Under the pieces are notes generated by a model. It did no database searches and was not told the DNA's origin. It saw only the letters and a list, made by a program, of their open reading frames with translations. From Cohnella ginsengisoli (GTDB lineage: Bacteria > Bacillota > Bacilli > Paenibacillales > Paenibacillaceae), in contig NZ_JAPDHZ010000008.1 in the NCBI RefSeq assembly GCF_029525555.1, positions 62,001 to 126,000 on the forward strand: a stretch of DNA of 64,000 nt, read 5' to 3'. A program made the position numbers and the translations under genes. Positions 33,232-42,166 of this stretch are shown here, in pieces. Each line of letters starts with the position of its first letter. Positions within the stretch are counted from its first letter, which is position 1.

Positions 33232-34071
33232 TTGCTCGCTAGACTATTAAAATGGGGCCTGATCGCGGCGCTCGTCTCCGGGATGCTGCTCCTCTCTCCC
33301 TTCAGGCAGTCCGCCAGCGCGGCGGAAGCCGACCTGCCGTCGATCCTGCTGACGTTGGAAGGCATTCCCGGCGAGTTCGACGGCAAGGACAACCAGATCA
33401 AAGACGCGATCGCCGTCAACAGCTTTCAATACGGCGTGACGACGGAGACGCTGCCAGGCGGCAGCGGGAGTCCGGGCAAGCCGCAGCCGTCTGCGGTCGC
33501 GGTCTCCAAGGCGTTCGATTCATCCTCGCTGCCCCTGCTTCGCGCGCTCACGGAGGGTAAAGCCATCAAGGATGGCTACCTGTACTTCCAGAAGCGCAGC
33601 GCGGGTCAGAGCCGGACCTATATGGTCGTGCATCTCACGGATGTCCGGGTGACCGGCTACAGTTGCGCCTCGAGCAGCCAGCGGCCGGACGAGTCGATCT
33701 ACCTGAGCGCGCAATCCGTGCTGTTCAAGTACATGCCCGAACAACCGGGCGGCGGAACCGACCCGATCCCTGCCGGCGAGGTGACGACCAAGTATCATTT
33801 CGACCCGATACAAGCCGTCACGTCCAAAGGCAATCCATACGTAAAAGGCTTCAACGTCACGCTTCGGGCGGACGGGACCGGCGGCGTCCCGGCGCAGACG
33901 CGCTACCGCGTGAACGGCGGGGATTGGATCGACTATTCGGGCCCGTTCGAGATCTATGCGGCGGACACGCATACGGTCGAGTACTACAGCGTCGGCAGCG
34001 ACGGCCGCATCGAAGCGACTAACGTGATGAACTTCGATCAAGGGACCTTTACCGGCCACGGCTCCTACTAG
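33232..34071 (+). CDS. Sec-exported Hcp-fold protein with C-terminal beta-rich domain
   Basis: This 279-residue protein has a signal peptide (WGLIAALVSGMLLLSPF, cleavage after SASA near residue 30). An Hcp domain follows at about residues 36-170 (ILLTLEGIPGEFDGK, AVNSFQYGVTTE, VSKAFDSSSLPLLRALTEGK, VVHLTDVRVTGYSC, SIYLSAQSVLFKYM). The C-terminal domain is at about 185-279 (RYRVNGGDWIDYSGPFEIY, HTVEYYSVGSDGRIE) and resembles OmpL47-type or chitobiase-like beta modules used for surface or carbohydrate contacts. TTG 33232 has AAAGGAG 8 nt upstream. It lies 57 bp after the small peptide gene and is probably in the same operon as the first Hcp-like gene. Confidence 0.82.
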   Translation: MLARLLKWGLIAALVSGMLLLSPFRQSASAAEADLPSILLTLEGIPGEFDGKDNQIKDAIAVNSFQYGVTTETLPGGSGSPGKPQPSAVAVSKAFDSSSLPLLRALTEGKAIKDGYLYFQKRSAGQSRTYMVVHLTDVRVTGYSCASSSQRPDESIYLSAQSVLFKYMPEQPGGGTDPIPAGEVTTKYHFDPIQAVTSKGNPYVKGFNVTLRADGTGGVPAQTRYRVNGGDWIDYSGPFEIYAADTHTVEYYSVGSDGRIEATNVMNFDQGTFTGHGSY

Positions 34072-34101
34072 ACCGAACGCGTCGAACCGACTTTAACGCC
34101 A

Positions 34102-34130
34102 GAACCCCGTGCAACTGCGCGGGGTTTTCT
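34102..34130 (+). terminator. Bidirectional terminator
   Basis: AACCCCG pairs with CGGGGTT around a 10-nt loop, with TTTTC on the plus side. It ends the Hcp-like operon and lies before the end of the convergent amylase gene. Confidence 0.75.
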
Positions 34131-34152
34131 GCATCCATGCTTCGCCTTCGAT

Positions 34153-35616
34153 TCACACCGGATCGGGCAACGCCCATACCGACACGCTGCCGCCGTTCGC
34201 CGGGAAAGTGCCGAAGCCGTCCTCGCCGATCACGATCTTGTCGTCGCGCGTCTGCGTAAAGTCGACCCATGCCTCGCCTGCGCGATGCTCGCCGACATAC
34301 ATTCGTTTCTCGCCGCCTTCGCCCGTGCAGACGACGACCGCGCAGCCCGAGCGCTCGATCTCGGCGACGCCGCGACGCACCCAGCCGATCAGCCGCGGAT
34401 CGTCGAAGTAATCTTCCTGCTCGCCGTATGCCTTGTGATGGCGGCTGTAGAGCAGCGGATCGATCGCCATTTTCTTGCCCTCGATCTCCTCCTCGTCTCC
34501 CCCAATGTGAAAATAGTCGCCGTAAAAGACGCAAGGATACCCGCCTTCCCGCAGCAGGATGAGGGCATACGCGCTCTGCTTGAACCAGTCGGCGATCCAC
34601 GATTCCAGCGCTTCGCCGGGCTGCGAATCGTGATTGTCCACGAAGGTGACGGCGTTGGTCGGGTTCGTCTGCACGAGCGTACCGTCGAACAGCTTGGTCA
34701 GGTCATATTCGGCCCCTTGCTCCGAAGCCTCGTGCAAATTGTAGTGCAGCCGTACGTCGAACAGGCTGATACGGCCGCCGACGGCCTCGAGGAACCGCTG
34801 GCACGCGCCCGGATCGCTGTTCCAGAATTCGCCGACGATGAAAAACGCGTCGCCCCGATCGGCATACAGCGCCTCGGTAAACTCTCGCACGAACGTATGG
34901 TCGATGTGCTTGATCGCGTCGAGCCTGTAGCCGGCGCAGTCCAGCGTATCCGCGAGCCATTTTCCCCACTCGATCATCTCCCGGCGCACGTCCGGATGAT
35001 GGTAGTCGATATTGGCGTACATCAGATAATCGTAGTTGCCGAACGCGTCGTCGACGTTTTCGTTCCAACGCTTGCCTTCTCCTACGATCCGGTAAACGCC
35101 CTGACGGTCCTCGCGCGCGTCGCAGTCAGTACCGTTGAAGTGCTCGAAGTTCCATTTGAACGACGAATACGCAGTCCCGCGGCCGGAAAAATCAAACTTC
35201 GTCCAGCCTTCGATGTCGAACGGCTCGGAAACCTCCTCCAGGCGGTTGTCCGCCTGTACCTCGACGACCTGAAATGTCTCCGTCCCGTCCGCGCCCGCCT
35301 TGTGGTTCATGACAAGATCCGCGTAGATGGCTACGCCCGCCTCCCGGCAGGCCGCGATCGCTTCGAGCAGCTCCTCCTTCGTGCCGTACTTCGTGCGCAC
35401 GCTGCCTTTCTGGTCGAACTCCCCCAGATCGTACAAGTCGTACACCGCGTATCCCGTATCCTCGGGTGACACGGCCTTCGTAGGCGGCGGGATCCAGACG
35501 GCGTCGATGCCGCGTTCCTTCAGCTTCGGCGCAAGCTTCGCAAGACGGCGCCAGTGCTTGCCGTCGGCTGTGACGTGCCACTCGAAAAATTGCATGATCG
35601 TATGATTGCGTTCCAT
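34153..35616 (-). CDS. Cytoplasmic alpha-amylase (GH13)
   Basis: This 487-residue (beta/alpha)8-barrel enzyme hydrolyses internal alpha-1,4-glucan bonds. The GH13 regions are visible: DLVMNHKAG (region I), GYRLDAIKHI (catalytic Asp), IVGEFWNSD (catalytic Glu) and FVDNHDSQP (transition-state Asp). The opening TIMQFFEWH is characteristic of the GH13_5 group with Bacillus liquefying amylases. There is no signal peptide, so it acts on internal glycogen or imported dextrins. ATG 35616 is used. It is monocistronic. Confidence 0.93.
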   Translation of the reverse strand: MERNHTIMQFFEWHVTADGKHWRRLAKLAPKLKERGIDAVWIPPPTKAVSPEDTGYAVYDLYDLGEFDQKGSVRTKYGTKEELLEAIAACREAGVAIYADLVMNHKAGADGTETFQVVEVQADNRLEEVSEPFDIEGWTKFDFSGRGTAYSSFKWNFEHFNGTDCDAREDRQGVYRIVGEGKRWNENVDDAFGNYDYLMYANIDYHHPDVRREMIEWGKWLADTLDCAGYRLDAIKHIDHTFVREFTEALYADRGDAFFIVGEFWNSDPGACQRFLEAVGGRISLFDVRLHYNLHEASEQGAEYDLTKLFDGTLVQTNPTNAVTFVDNHDSQPGEALESWIADWFKQSAYALILLREGGYPCVFYGDYFHIGGDEEEIEGKKMAIDPLLYSRHHKAYGEQEDYFDDPRLIGWVRRGVAEIERSGCAVVVCTGEGGEKRMYVGEHRAGEAWVDFTQTRDDKIVIGEDGFGTFPANGGSVSVWALPDPV

Positions 35617-35821
35617 TCGGCGGCCTCCGTTTATATGTATGTGCGTGTTTGTCCGACATTGATCCTTTCCACCAAAGACTTACCTCAACCGGCGCGCGCG
35701 TAAACAAATCCGGATGTCGCGGACTTGGCCGCGGCACGTTGAGATCGGGGCCCGATTCGTATATGATGATGGAGAACTTAAGCGGCATCCGTTCAATTCC
35801 TAGCAAAGCGAGCTGAATCTC

Positions 35822-36850
35822 TTGTTCCCACGAGACCTCCAATATAAAATGCCCGCCGAATGGGCGCGGCACGAACGCACCTTCATGTCCTGGCCCGTCC
35901 GGGACTCCATGGTCTATCCGGACGACCACGAATCCGTCTGCGGCGGCTATGCGCAGGTCGTGCTGGCGATCGCCGAGTTCGAGCCCGTCAGCGTGCTCGT
36001 CAATGAAGCCGACCTGGCGCTAGCGAAGCGCCACCTGGACGCGCCGAACATCGAGCTCGTGCCGATCGCGCACAGCGACGCCTGGCTGCGGGACAACGGC
36101 CCGACCTTCCTCGTCGGCCCCGGCGGCGAGCTGGCCGGCGTGAACTGGCGCTTCAACGCCTGGGGCGGCAAGTACGCGCCTTGGGATCTGGACGACGCGG
36201 TCGCGCCGCAAATTCTCGAGCGCCTCGGCGTGCGCCGGTTCGACGCGCCCGTCGTGATGGAAGGCGGCTCGATCCACGTTGACGGCGAAGGCACGCTGCT
36301 CACGACCGAGGAGTGCCTGCTGAACGTCAACCGCAACCCCGAGCTGAGCCGGGAGCGGATCGCGGAGCTGCTCGCGCAGTACGTCGGGATCGACAAGATC
36401 GTCTGGCTGAACCGCGGCCTCGCCGGCGACGAGACGGACGGGCATGTGGACAACATCGCCTGCTTCGCCGCGCCGGGCAAGGTCATTATCCAGACCTGCT
36501 ACGACCCATCCGACGAAAATTACGAGATCACGCAGGAAAATCTGCGCATTCTTCGCGAAGCGACCGATGCCAAGGGGCGGAAGTTCGAGATCGTCGAGCT
36601 CCCGCAGCCGCCGCTCGCGTCGTTCGAGGAGAGCCGGCTCACGCTGAGCTACCTGAACTTCTACTTCGTCAACGGCGGCGTCATCCTGCCGGTGTTCGGC
36701 GGCGCCGCCGAGGAGACCGACCGCGAAGCCGCGCGCATCCTGGCCGAGACGTTCCCGGACCGCCGCATCCGCACCGTGGACGGCATGGCGATCATCAAGG
36801 AAGGCGGCAACGTTCACTGCACGACGCAGCAGATGCCGGCGCGGGGTTAA
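35822..36850 (+). CDS. aguA: Agmatine deiminase
   Basis: This 342-residue enzyme converts agmatine to N-carbamoylputrescine and ammonia, a step of putrescine synthesis. Family motifs are MPAEWARHERTFMSWP, DAWLRDNGPTF, the MEGGSIHVDGEG block, GDETDGHVDN and the C-terminal KEGGNVHCTTQQMPA carrying the catalytic Cys. I chose TTG 35822 because the FPRDLQYKMPAEW opening matches homologues, although its ribosome site is weak. ATG 35849 is an alternative. aguB follows 107 bp downstream. Confidence 0.92.
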   Translation: MFPRDLQYKMPAEWARHERTFMSWPVRDSMVYPDDHESVCGGYAQVVLAIAEFEPVSVLVNEADLALAKRHLDAPNIELVPIAHSDAWLRDNGPTFLVGPGGELAGVNWRFNAWGGKYAPWDLDDAVAPQILERLGVRRFDAPVVMEGGSIHVDGEGTLLTTEECLLNVNRNPELSRERIAELLAQYVGIDKIVWLNRGLAGDETDGHVDNIACFAAPGKVIIQTCYDPSDENYEITQENLRILREATDAKGRKFEIVELPQPPLASFEESRLTLSYLNFYFVNGGVILPVFGGAAEETDREAARILAETFPDRRIRTVDGMAIIKEGGNVHCTTQQMPARG

Positions 36851-36957
36851 AATAAGCGGGCAGGGTGGCGCTAGCGGTGCGAGTTATGCGATACTGCCGC
36901 ACAACGACGCCTTGGAGTCGCGTTTTATGAATCGAATTCATGAAGGAGGTTACCCGA

Positions 36958-37833
36958 ATGAGAAAAGTCAAAGTGGCGGCGACCCAGATGAGCTGCTCCT
37001 GCGATATCGACGAGAACATCGCCAAGGCGGACAAGCTCGTGCGCGAGGCCGCGGCCCAAGGCGCGCAGATCATCCTGCTGCAGGAGCTGTTCGAGACCCC
37101 GTACTTCTGCCAGAAGGAGAAGTCGGACTACTACGTCTACGCGACCGAGCTTGAGCAAAATAAGGCCGTCAATCACTTTAGGAAAGTGGCCAAGGAGCTG
37201 CAGGTCGTGCTGCCGATCAGCTTCTACGAGAAGAAAAACTACGCCCGCTACAACTCGCTCGCGGTCATCGACGCGGACGGCGAAGTCCTCGGCCACTATC
37301 GCAAAAGCCACATCCCGGACGGTCCCGGCTACGAGGAGAAATTCTACTTCAATCCCGGCGACACCGGATTCAAGGTCTGGAACACGCGGTATGCCATAAT
37401 CGGCGTCGGCGTCTGCTGGGACCAATGGTACCCCGAAGCCGCGCGCTGCATGGCGCTTATGGGCGCCGAGCTGCTATTCTACCCGACGGCGATCGGTTCG
37501 GAGCCGCAGGACGGCTCGATCGATTCCAAGGACCACTGGCAAATGTGCATGAGGGGCCACGCCGCCTCCAACCTGATGCCGGTCATCGCCTCCAACCGCA
37601 TCGGGCGCGAAGAGGACGAGGACTCGTCCATCGATTTCTACGGCTCGTCGTTCATCGCCGGCCCGCAGGGCAACATGATCGAGGAGGCCGGCCGTACCGA
37701 GGAAACGGTGCTGACCGCCGAGTTCGATCTCGATCAGCTCGAGATCCAGCGCATCGAGTGGGGCATCTTCCGCGACCGCCGGCCGGAGCTGTACCGCGTC
37801 ATCGCCTCGTACGACGGCAGCACGACGGTGTAA
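36958..37833 (+). CDS. aguB: N-carbamoylputrescine amidase
   Basis: This 291-residue nitrilase-superfamily hydrolase converts N-carbamoylputrescine to putrescine, CO2 and ammonia. The Glu-Lys-Cys triad is visible in LQELFETPYF, HYRKSHIPD and VGVCWDQWYPE. RRPELYRVI near the C-terminus is typical of the family. ATG 36958 has AAGGAGG 8 nt upstream. It lies directly after aguA and completes the arginine-decarboxylase route to putrescine. A strong terminator follows. Confidence 0.94.
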   Translation: MRKVKVAATQMSCSCDIDENIAKADKLVREAAAQGAQIILLQELFETPYFCQKEKSDYYVYATELEQNKAVNHFRKVAKELQVVLPISFYEKKNYARYNSLAVIDADGEVLGHYRKSHIPDGPGYEEKFYFNPGDTGFKVWNTRYAIIGVGVCWDQWYPEAARCMALMGAELLFYPTAIGSEPQDGSIDSKDHWQMCMRGHAASNLMPVIASNRIGREEDEDSSIDFYGSSFIAGPQGNMIEEAGRTEETVLTAEFDLDQLEIQRIEWGIFRDRRPELYRVIASYDGSTTV

Positions 37834-37858
37834 CGCGCGGCAGAGCGCGTCAATTAAT

Positions 37859-37902
37859 AGAACCTTTATCGGCGTTTTGCGTCGATAAAGGTTCTTTTTT
37901 TT
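37859..37902 (+). terminator. Intrinsic terminator after aguB
   Basis: AGAACCTTTATCG pairs perfectly with CGATAAAGGTTCT around an 11-nt loop, followed by eight T residues. Confidence 0.93.
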
Positions 37903-37937
37903 CGTATGAAGGAGGCAAGCTAAATTTTCGCGCAGGT

Positions 37938-39014
37938 TCACGCCGACCAGATCTGCGTTTGCGATACGACGGTCTCTCCGCTCTTCGCCGCCTGGTGCAT
38001 CAGCAGCCCAAGGTAATGATCCTGGCATGCCTCGGCCAGGCTGTAGAAGCCGGGCCCGCCCGCGGCGTAGTCCGCCATCCGCGACAGGCATTCGGCGATG
38101 GCGAGCTCGTCGTCGGCCAGCCTGCCGGGCGCGAATTCGTTGCGATACACGTACTCGTCGCCGCACAGGATGGCCTTCAGATGGAAGCCTTCCAGGTTGC
38201 CGTCGTGGCCTGCGTGAACGCGTCTGAGCTGCGTTTCCACAGGGCTTCGGTAGTCGCGCAAGTAACGGACTTCGAAGTTGTTGATCTCGCCCGCTTCGCC
38301 CCGGACGAGCAGGCGCGGCGAACGGATCCAGGAGAAGTATTGGTCTCCGGTAAAATCGTACATGCCCAGGCGGTCGCCGAAATCGAAAAACGCGATCGTC
38401 TGCACGGACTCGACGACCCGATGAGTGGCGGGCGGCCCGTCCCGGCCGGGTCCTTCCGTAATCGGCGAGCGGAAGGACATGCCTCGGATGGCGGCGTTCT
38501 CGAAGCCCACGCCGAGGAACCGCCGCAGCAGCACGATGCCGTGATAATCGTGCGCGGCGGACACCTCCGCCAGCGTGACGCGGCCGAGCTTGCCCGAGCC
38601 TGCCACGGCAAGGCGGGCGGCATGGTTCGGCTGGAACGGATACTGCTCGGCCACCTGGATCCGGGCCTGGCTGCCGACCGAGCGATACAGCTTGGTCATC
38701 TCCTCCAGCGTCTGCGCGGGCGGCGTCTCGCACAGGGCGGGCATGCCGGCCGCGTTCAACTCGCGCAGGACGTCCGGCGCTGCGCTCCGCGGCACGCTGA
38801 CGACGACGAACGCGGCATCGGCGGCCGCCAGCATCTCCCGCGTCGAACCGAACGCCGGGACGTTCCACTTTCGCCTGAACGCCTCCGCCTTGTCCGGACT
38901 GCGCACGACGATGCCCGCGACCTCGAACCGCTCCGGCAGCGCCGCGGCAATCCGCAGGAAAAATTCGGCGCGCCATCCGCCGCCGACGATGCCGAACCGA
39001 ACGGCGGCGCTCAT
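37938..39014 (-). CDS. Gfo/Idh/MocA family oxidoreductase
   Basis: This 358-residue protein has an N-terminal Rossmann fold (RFGIVGGGWRAEFFLRIA). The EKP-type motif is replaced by LCETPPAQTLEEM, so the usual lysine is missing. AEQYPFQPNHAARL follows. This divergence makes enzymatic activity less certain than for the copy at 17629-18630. ATG 39014 has GGAGG 5 nt upstream, and an upstream extension to 39107 looks non-coding. It is convergent with aguB and stands alone. No substrate can be proposed. Confidence 0.82.
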   Translation of the reverse strand: MSAAVRFGIVGGGWRAEFFLRIAAALPERFEVAGIVVRSPDKAEAFRRKWNVPAFGSTREMLAAADAAFVVVSVPRSAAPDVLRELNAAGMPALCETPPAQTLEEMTKLYRSVGSQARIQVAEQYPFQPNHAARLAVAGSGKLGRVTLAEVSAAHDYHGIVLLRRFLGVGFENAAIRGMSFRSPITEGPGRDGPPATHRVVESVQTIAFFDFGDRLGMYDFTGDQYFSWIRSPRLLVRGEAGEINNFEVRYLRDYRSPVETQLRRVHAGHDGNLEGFHLKAILCGDEYVYRNEFAPGRLADDELAIAECLSRMADYAAGGPGFYSLAEACQDHYLGLLMHQAAKSGETVVSQTQIWSA

Positions 39015-39155
39015 GACTGCCTCCAGTTGCGATTGCTCATAACTGCGGTAGTCCGTTTGCTCATGGATATAGGCTCCTTTGGTGAACGTGATCGCGACAC
39101 GGTCCATGCGGTACGAAGAGTATACAACATTAGCATGGTGCGGGCCACGCCACGC

Positions 39156-40268
39156 TTAAGGGAGCTGCTTCGAGACCGCCGGCAGCGGGCCCACGTACGC
39201 GGATTGCGGCCGGAAAATGCGGTTGTGGCCGGCCTGCTCCAGCATGTGCGCCGTCCAGCCGACGACGCGCGCGGCCGTGAACGTGGGCGTGAACAGCGCC
39301 GTCGGCAGCGCGATCGCCTTCATGATGGCGGCGGCGAAAAACTCGACGTTCGTGTGCAGCCGCCGCCCCGGTTTGTACTCGGCGAGCAGACGCGTCGCCG
39401 TCTCTTCCACGTGCAGGGCGAGCGCGAACGCCGGATCGTCGCCGGTCAGGCCGCGCGTCACCGCGCGCAGCGCCTCGGCCCTCGGGTCGACGGTCTTGTA
39501 GATGCGATGGCCGAAGCCCATCAGCCGGCCGCCCCGCTCCAGCACCTCGCGCAGCCAAGGCTCCGCCCTGTCCCGCGTGCCGATCGCCTCCAGCATGGCG
39601 ATCACCTCGCTCGGCGCGCCGCCGTGCAGCGGCCCGCCCATCGCGCCGATCGCCGCGCAGACCGCGGGATACAGGCCGGCCTGGGTCGACAGCGCGACCC
39701 GGCCCGCGAAGGTGGAGGCATTCATGCCGTGCTCCATGCCGAGGACGAGATACGCGGTCAGCGCCCTGGCATGGTCGGGCTCGGGCCGGCGGCCCGTCAG
39801 CATGTACAGGTAGTTGGCTGCGTGATCCAGCTCCGCATCCGGCTCCACGGGCCCAAGCCCCTGCTGGCGTCGATGCCGATACGAGATGAGGCTCGGCACC
39901 AGCGCCGTCATCCGCTCCGCCTGGTCCGCCCGCGGCGGCCAAGCGGGCTCGGCCCCGTCCGCTAACGCGGCGGCAGCCGTTTGCAGCACGCCCATCATCG
40001 GCAGCCCCGCCGGCATCGCGTCGAGCAGGCGCCGCAGCTCTTCGGGCAGGACGCGCGCCGCGGCCAAGCGCCCTTTCAACGCCGACAGCTCCGGCTCGCC
40101 CGGAAGCTGTCCGTACCACAGCAGATACGCCGTCTCCTCGAAGCCGCGGCTCACCGCCAGGTCCTTTGCCCAATAACCCCTGTATACGAGATGCCCGCGC
40201 TCGCCGTCGACATGCCCGATCTCGGTCTCCGCCGCCACGACGCCTTCCAGTCCGGTTACGCTAGCCAT
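39156..40268 (-). CDS. Citrate synthase
   Basis: This 370-residue enzyme condenses oxaloacetate with acetyl-CoA (or propionyl-CoA in methylcitrate synthases). The catalytic His lie in GGPLHGGAPSEV and GFGHRIYKTVDPR, with the Asp near the C-terminal third, and the length is that of the Gram-positive dimeric type (Bacillus CitA/CitZ). VEFFAAAIMKAIALPTALFTP matches the CoA-binding end. ATG 40268 has AAAGGAG about 11 nt upstream. It is not next to icd or mdh, so it may be the CitA-like second copy. Citrate versus methylcitrate cannot be separated here. Confidence 0.9.
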   Translation of the reverse strand: MASVTGLEGVVAAETEIGHVDGERGHLVYRGYWAKDLAVSRGFEETAYLLWYGQLPGEPELSALKGRLAAARVLPEELRRLLDAMPAGLPMMGVLQTAAAALADGAEPAWPPRADQAERMTALVPSLISYRHRRQQGLGPVEPDAELDHAANYLYMLTGRRPEPDHARALTAYLVLGMEHGMNASTFAGRVALSTQAGLYPAVCAAIGAMGGPLHGGAPSEVIAMLEAIGTRDRAEPWLREVLERGGRLMGFGHRIYKTVDPRAEALRAVTRGLTGDDPAFALALHVEETATRLLAEYKPGRRLHTNVEFFAAAIMKAIALPTALFTPTFTAARVVGWTAHMLEQAGHNRIFRPQSAYVGPLPAVSKQLP

Positions 40269-40426
40269 TCGACCACTCACTCCTTTTCTTGTTATTTTCA
40301 ATATACATCGCCACATCAATTGTGTATATTTATTGTATTTTTTTATGGATGAAAGATTTCGTTTATCGAAACGGGAGCTAATAACCCCTTTTTAATCACC
40401 CTCATTAACTTTTTTCATCGATTCGG

Positions 40427-40456
40427 TTGACAGGGTTTGCCTATACCCCTTAATAT
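40427..40456 (+). promoter_or_regulatory. Sigma-A promoter of the rtcB leader
   Basis: A perfect TTGACA (40427-40432), an 18-bp spacer and TAATAT (40451-40456) predict a start near 40463, about 270 nt upstream of rtcB. Confidence 0.7.
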
Positions 40457-40490
40457 AGCCATTATCTCATCAGAAAGGAGGCCGGCCGAC

Positions 40491-40598
40491 ATGACCGCGA
40501 TTCGACTCCCCCGCCGCTACGACGCCTGGACCCAACTGAATATGCCGCTCGATGTCCGCCGGCCTCTACGGGCCGATCCAGAAGTCAGACCCGGATAA
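40491..40598 (+). CDS. 35-residue Arg/Pro-rich leader peptide upstream of rtcB
   Basis: ATG 40491 has AAAGGAGG 9 nt upstream, stronger than the site of rtcB itself. The peptide opens MTAIRLPRRYDAW and ends RADPEVRPG. It has no signal peptide. Its stop lies inside the 5' arm of the downstream hairpin, so ribosome position could influence folding and terminator readthrough. No homologue is recognised. Confidence 0.5.
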   Translation: MTAIRLPRRYDAWTQLNMPLDVRRPLRADPEVRPG

Positions 40599-40652
40599 TG
40601 CGCGTTCCCGCAAGGGAAGTGCGATGATCCAGGGTGCTTTCTAGACATATCC

Positions 40653-40688
40653 AAGGACCGCGGGCGAATCGGCTTGCGGTCTTTTTTT
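40653..40688 (+). terminator. Intrinsic terminator in the rtcB leader
   Basis: AAGGACCGC pairs with GCGGTCTTT around a 14-nt loop, followed by a T7 tract. It lies 43 bp before the rtcB start. Confidence 0.85.
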
Positions 40689-40730
40689 GTTTTCTAAAAA
40701 TCCAAATCGATAAGAGGTCACAACGAATTT

Positions 40731-42157
40731 ATGATACCGAACGAAACTTACTACCGGCGCATCGATCTGCCCGCGGGCGATCTGCACGTCTACGCAGGCG
40801 ACGCGCTGTTCCGCGCCATGGGCGCCAAACCGCTCGAGATGGCGAACAACAATCTGCAAATTCCGAACATCCGCTACATGAGCTACACGCCGGATGCTCA
40901 CGTCGGGGTCGGCACCTGCATCGGCACGACGGCCGTCTGGCAGGCGGACGAAGGCTTCGTATCCCCCACCATCGTCGGCAGCGACATCGGCTGCGGCATG
41001 CGGGTGCACCTGACGAACCTGGACGCGGACGACCTGAAGGACGTCAAGCTCCGGCGCAAGCTGGTCAAGGCGATCGAGAAGCGCATACCGACGGAAAATC
41101 ACGCTCGCGGCCACTTTTCCGACATTCGGCTTGAAGACGTGCTGATCAAAGGCCTCCACGGGCTGCCGGGCAAATACGTACCCGATGCTTACACGCCTCG
41201 CCGGGCGACCTCGCTCACGCATGTGGAGCATGCCCGCTTCCGTTATGACGAAGAGGCGCTGAACCGGATCCCCGAGCATCTGTGGCACCGGGCTCATCGC
41301 CAGCTCGGCACGCTCGGCGGCGGCAACCACTTCGTCGAGCTGCAGGCCGTCACGCTGGACGAAGGCAACCGGGCCGTCGGCGAGCGCTGGGGGGCTGCGC
41401 GACGGGCAAGTCATCGTCATGATCCACTCGGGCTCACGCTCGTGGGGCGGCGCGGTCAATCAGCACTGCGGCTCCGAGGTCGTCAAGACGATGCGCAAGC
41501 TCGGCCTCGGCACGGCGGACCCGAAGCTGGCGTTCGCGCCGCTGGACAGCGAAGCGGGCGCCACTTACGTCAATCTGATGTACGCCGCGCTCAACTTCGC
41601 CGTCGCGAATCGCCATCTGCTCGCCTACGCGGTGCGCGACGCGCTGCGCGAGACGCTTGGCCCGCAAGCAGAGACGCGGACGCTGTACGACCTCATGCAC
41701 AACTACGCGCTGGCGGAACGGCATGGCGAGGAAGCGCTGTTCGTGCACCGCAAAGGCGCGACCCGTTCCCTTCCCCCCTGGCCATCCGGACAATCCGGAG
41801 CCGTACCGGGAGACCGGCCACCCGGCGCTCATCCCCGGATCGATGGGGACGTCCTCCTACCTGATGGTCGGCATGCCCTCCGGGGAACGCAACTATCATT
41901 CCATCTGTCACGGCGCCGGCCGGGTCCGTTCCCGCAACGCGACCAAGCAGCTCGTCACCGTCGACGAATTCGCGGCATCGCTGCGCGTAGGCCAGGCGGA
42001 CGAGGTCGTCGTTAACCACCGCGCGCTCGAGGCGATCATCGACGAGTCGCCGCAGGCTTACAAGGACGTCGATCAAATCATAGAAAGCGTCGCGGGCGCA
42101 GGCCTGGCCGCCGTCGTGGCCAAGTGCCGGCCGCTCGCGACCATAAAAGGAGTATAA
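40731..42157 (+). CDS. rtcB: RtcB-family RNA ligase (two frameshifts)
   Basis: RtcB joins RNA 3'-phosphate or 2',3'-cyclic phosphate ends to 5'-hydroxyl ends with GTP and Mn. The reconstructed length is 474 residues. Conserved parts are TPDAHVGVGTCIGTTAVW, VGSDIGCGMRV (metal Cys), GTLGGGNHFVELQ, MIHSGSRSWG and YHSICHGAGRVRSR (guanylylated His). Breaks occur at a run of six G (41389-41394) and a run of six C (41773-41778). One base fewer at each rejoins all conserved blocks. The ATG has GAGGT upstream. It is followed 9 bp later by an AAA+ ATPase and preceded by a leader with attenuator features. It probably acts in repair of cleaved RNA. Confidence 0.9.
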
Positions 42158-42166
42158 GGACACAAA

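Larger units (their letters stand above)
40463..40690 (+). ncRNA. Candidate structured leader RNA/attenuator of rtcB
   Basis: The transcript predicted from the promoter at 40427 contains a well-translated 35-codon ORF. Overlapping its stop is a layered hairpin (GGAT/ATCC, CGC/GCG and TTCCC/GGGAA closed by a GCAA tetraloop, about 40593-40630), then an intrinsic terminator (40653-40688). No second promoter is visible before rtcB, so rtcB probably depends on readthrough. The element matches no riboswitch class I recognise. The rest of the 40269-40730 gap holds only the AT-rich promoter region. Confidence 0.5.

Noticed and set aside
32423..34071. A type VI secretion system
   Set aside because: Only Hcp-like proteins are present, both with Sec signal peptides. 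No sheath, baseplate or ClpV genes in the window.
37425..39965. Plus-strand open frame of about 846 codons spanning aguB, Gfo/Idh and citrate synthase
   Set aside because: It is a high-GC antisense shadow crossing three well-supported genes and a strong terminator.
40590..40690. T-box riboswitch upstream of rtcB
   Set aside because: AGGGTG and GGACCGCG are present but separated, without the contiguous T-box sequence or stem I, and rtcB is not a usual T-box target.
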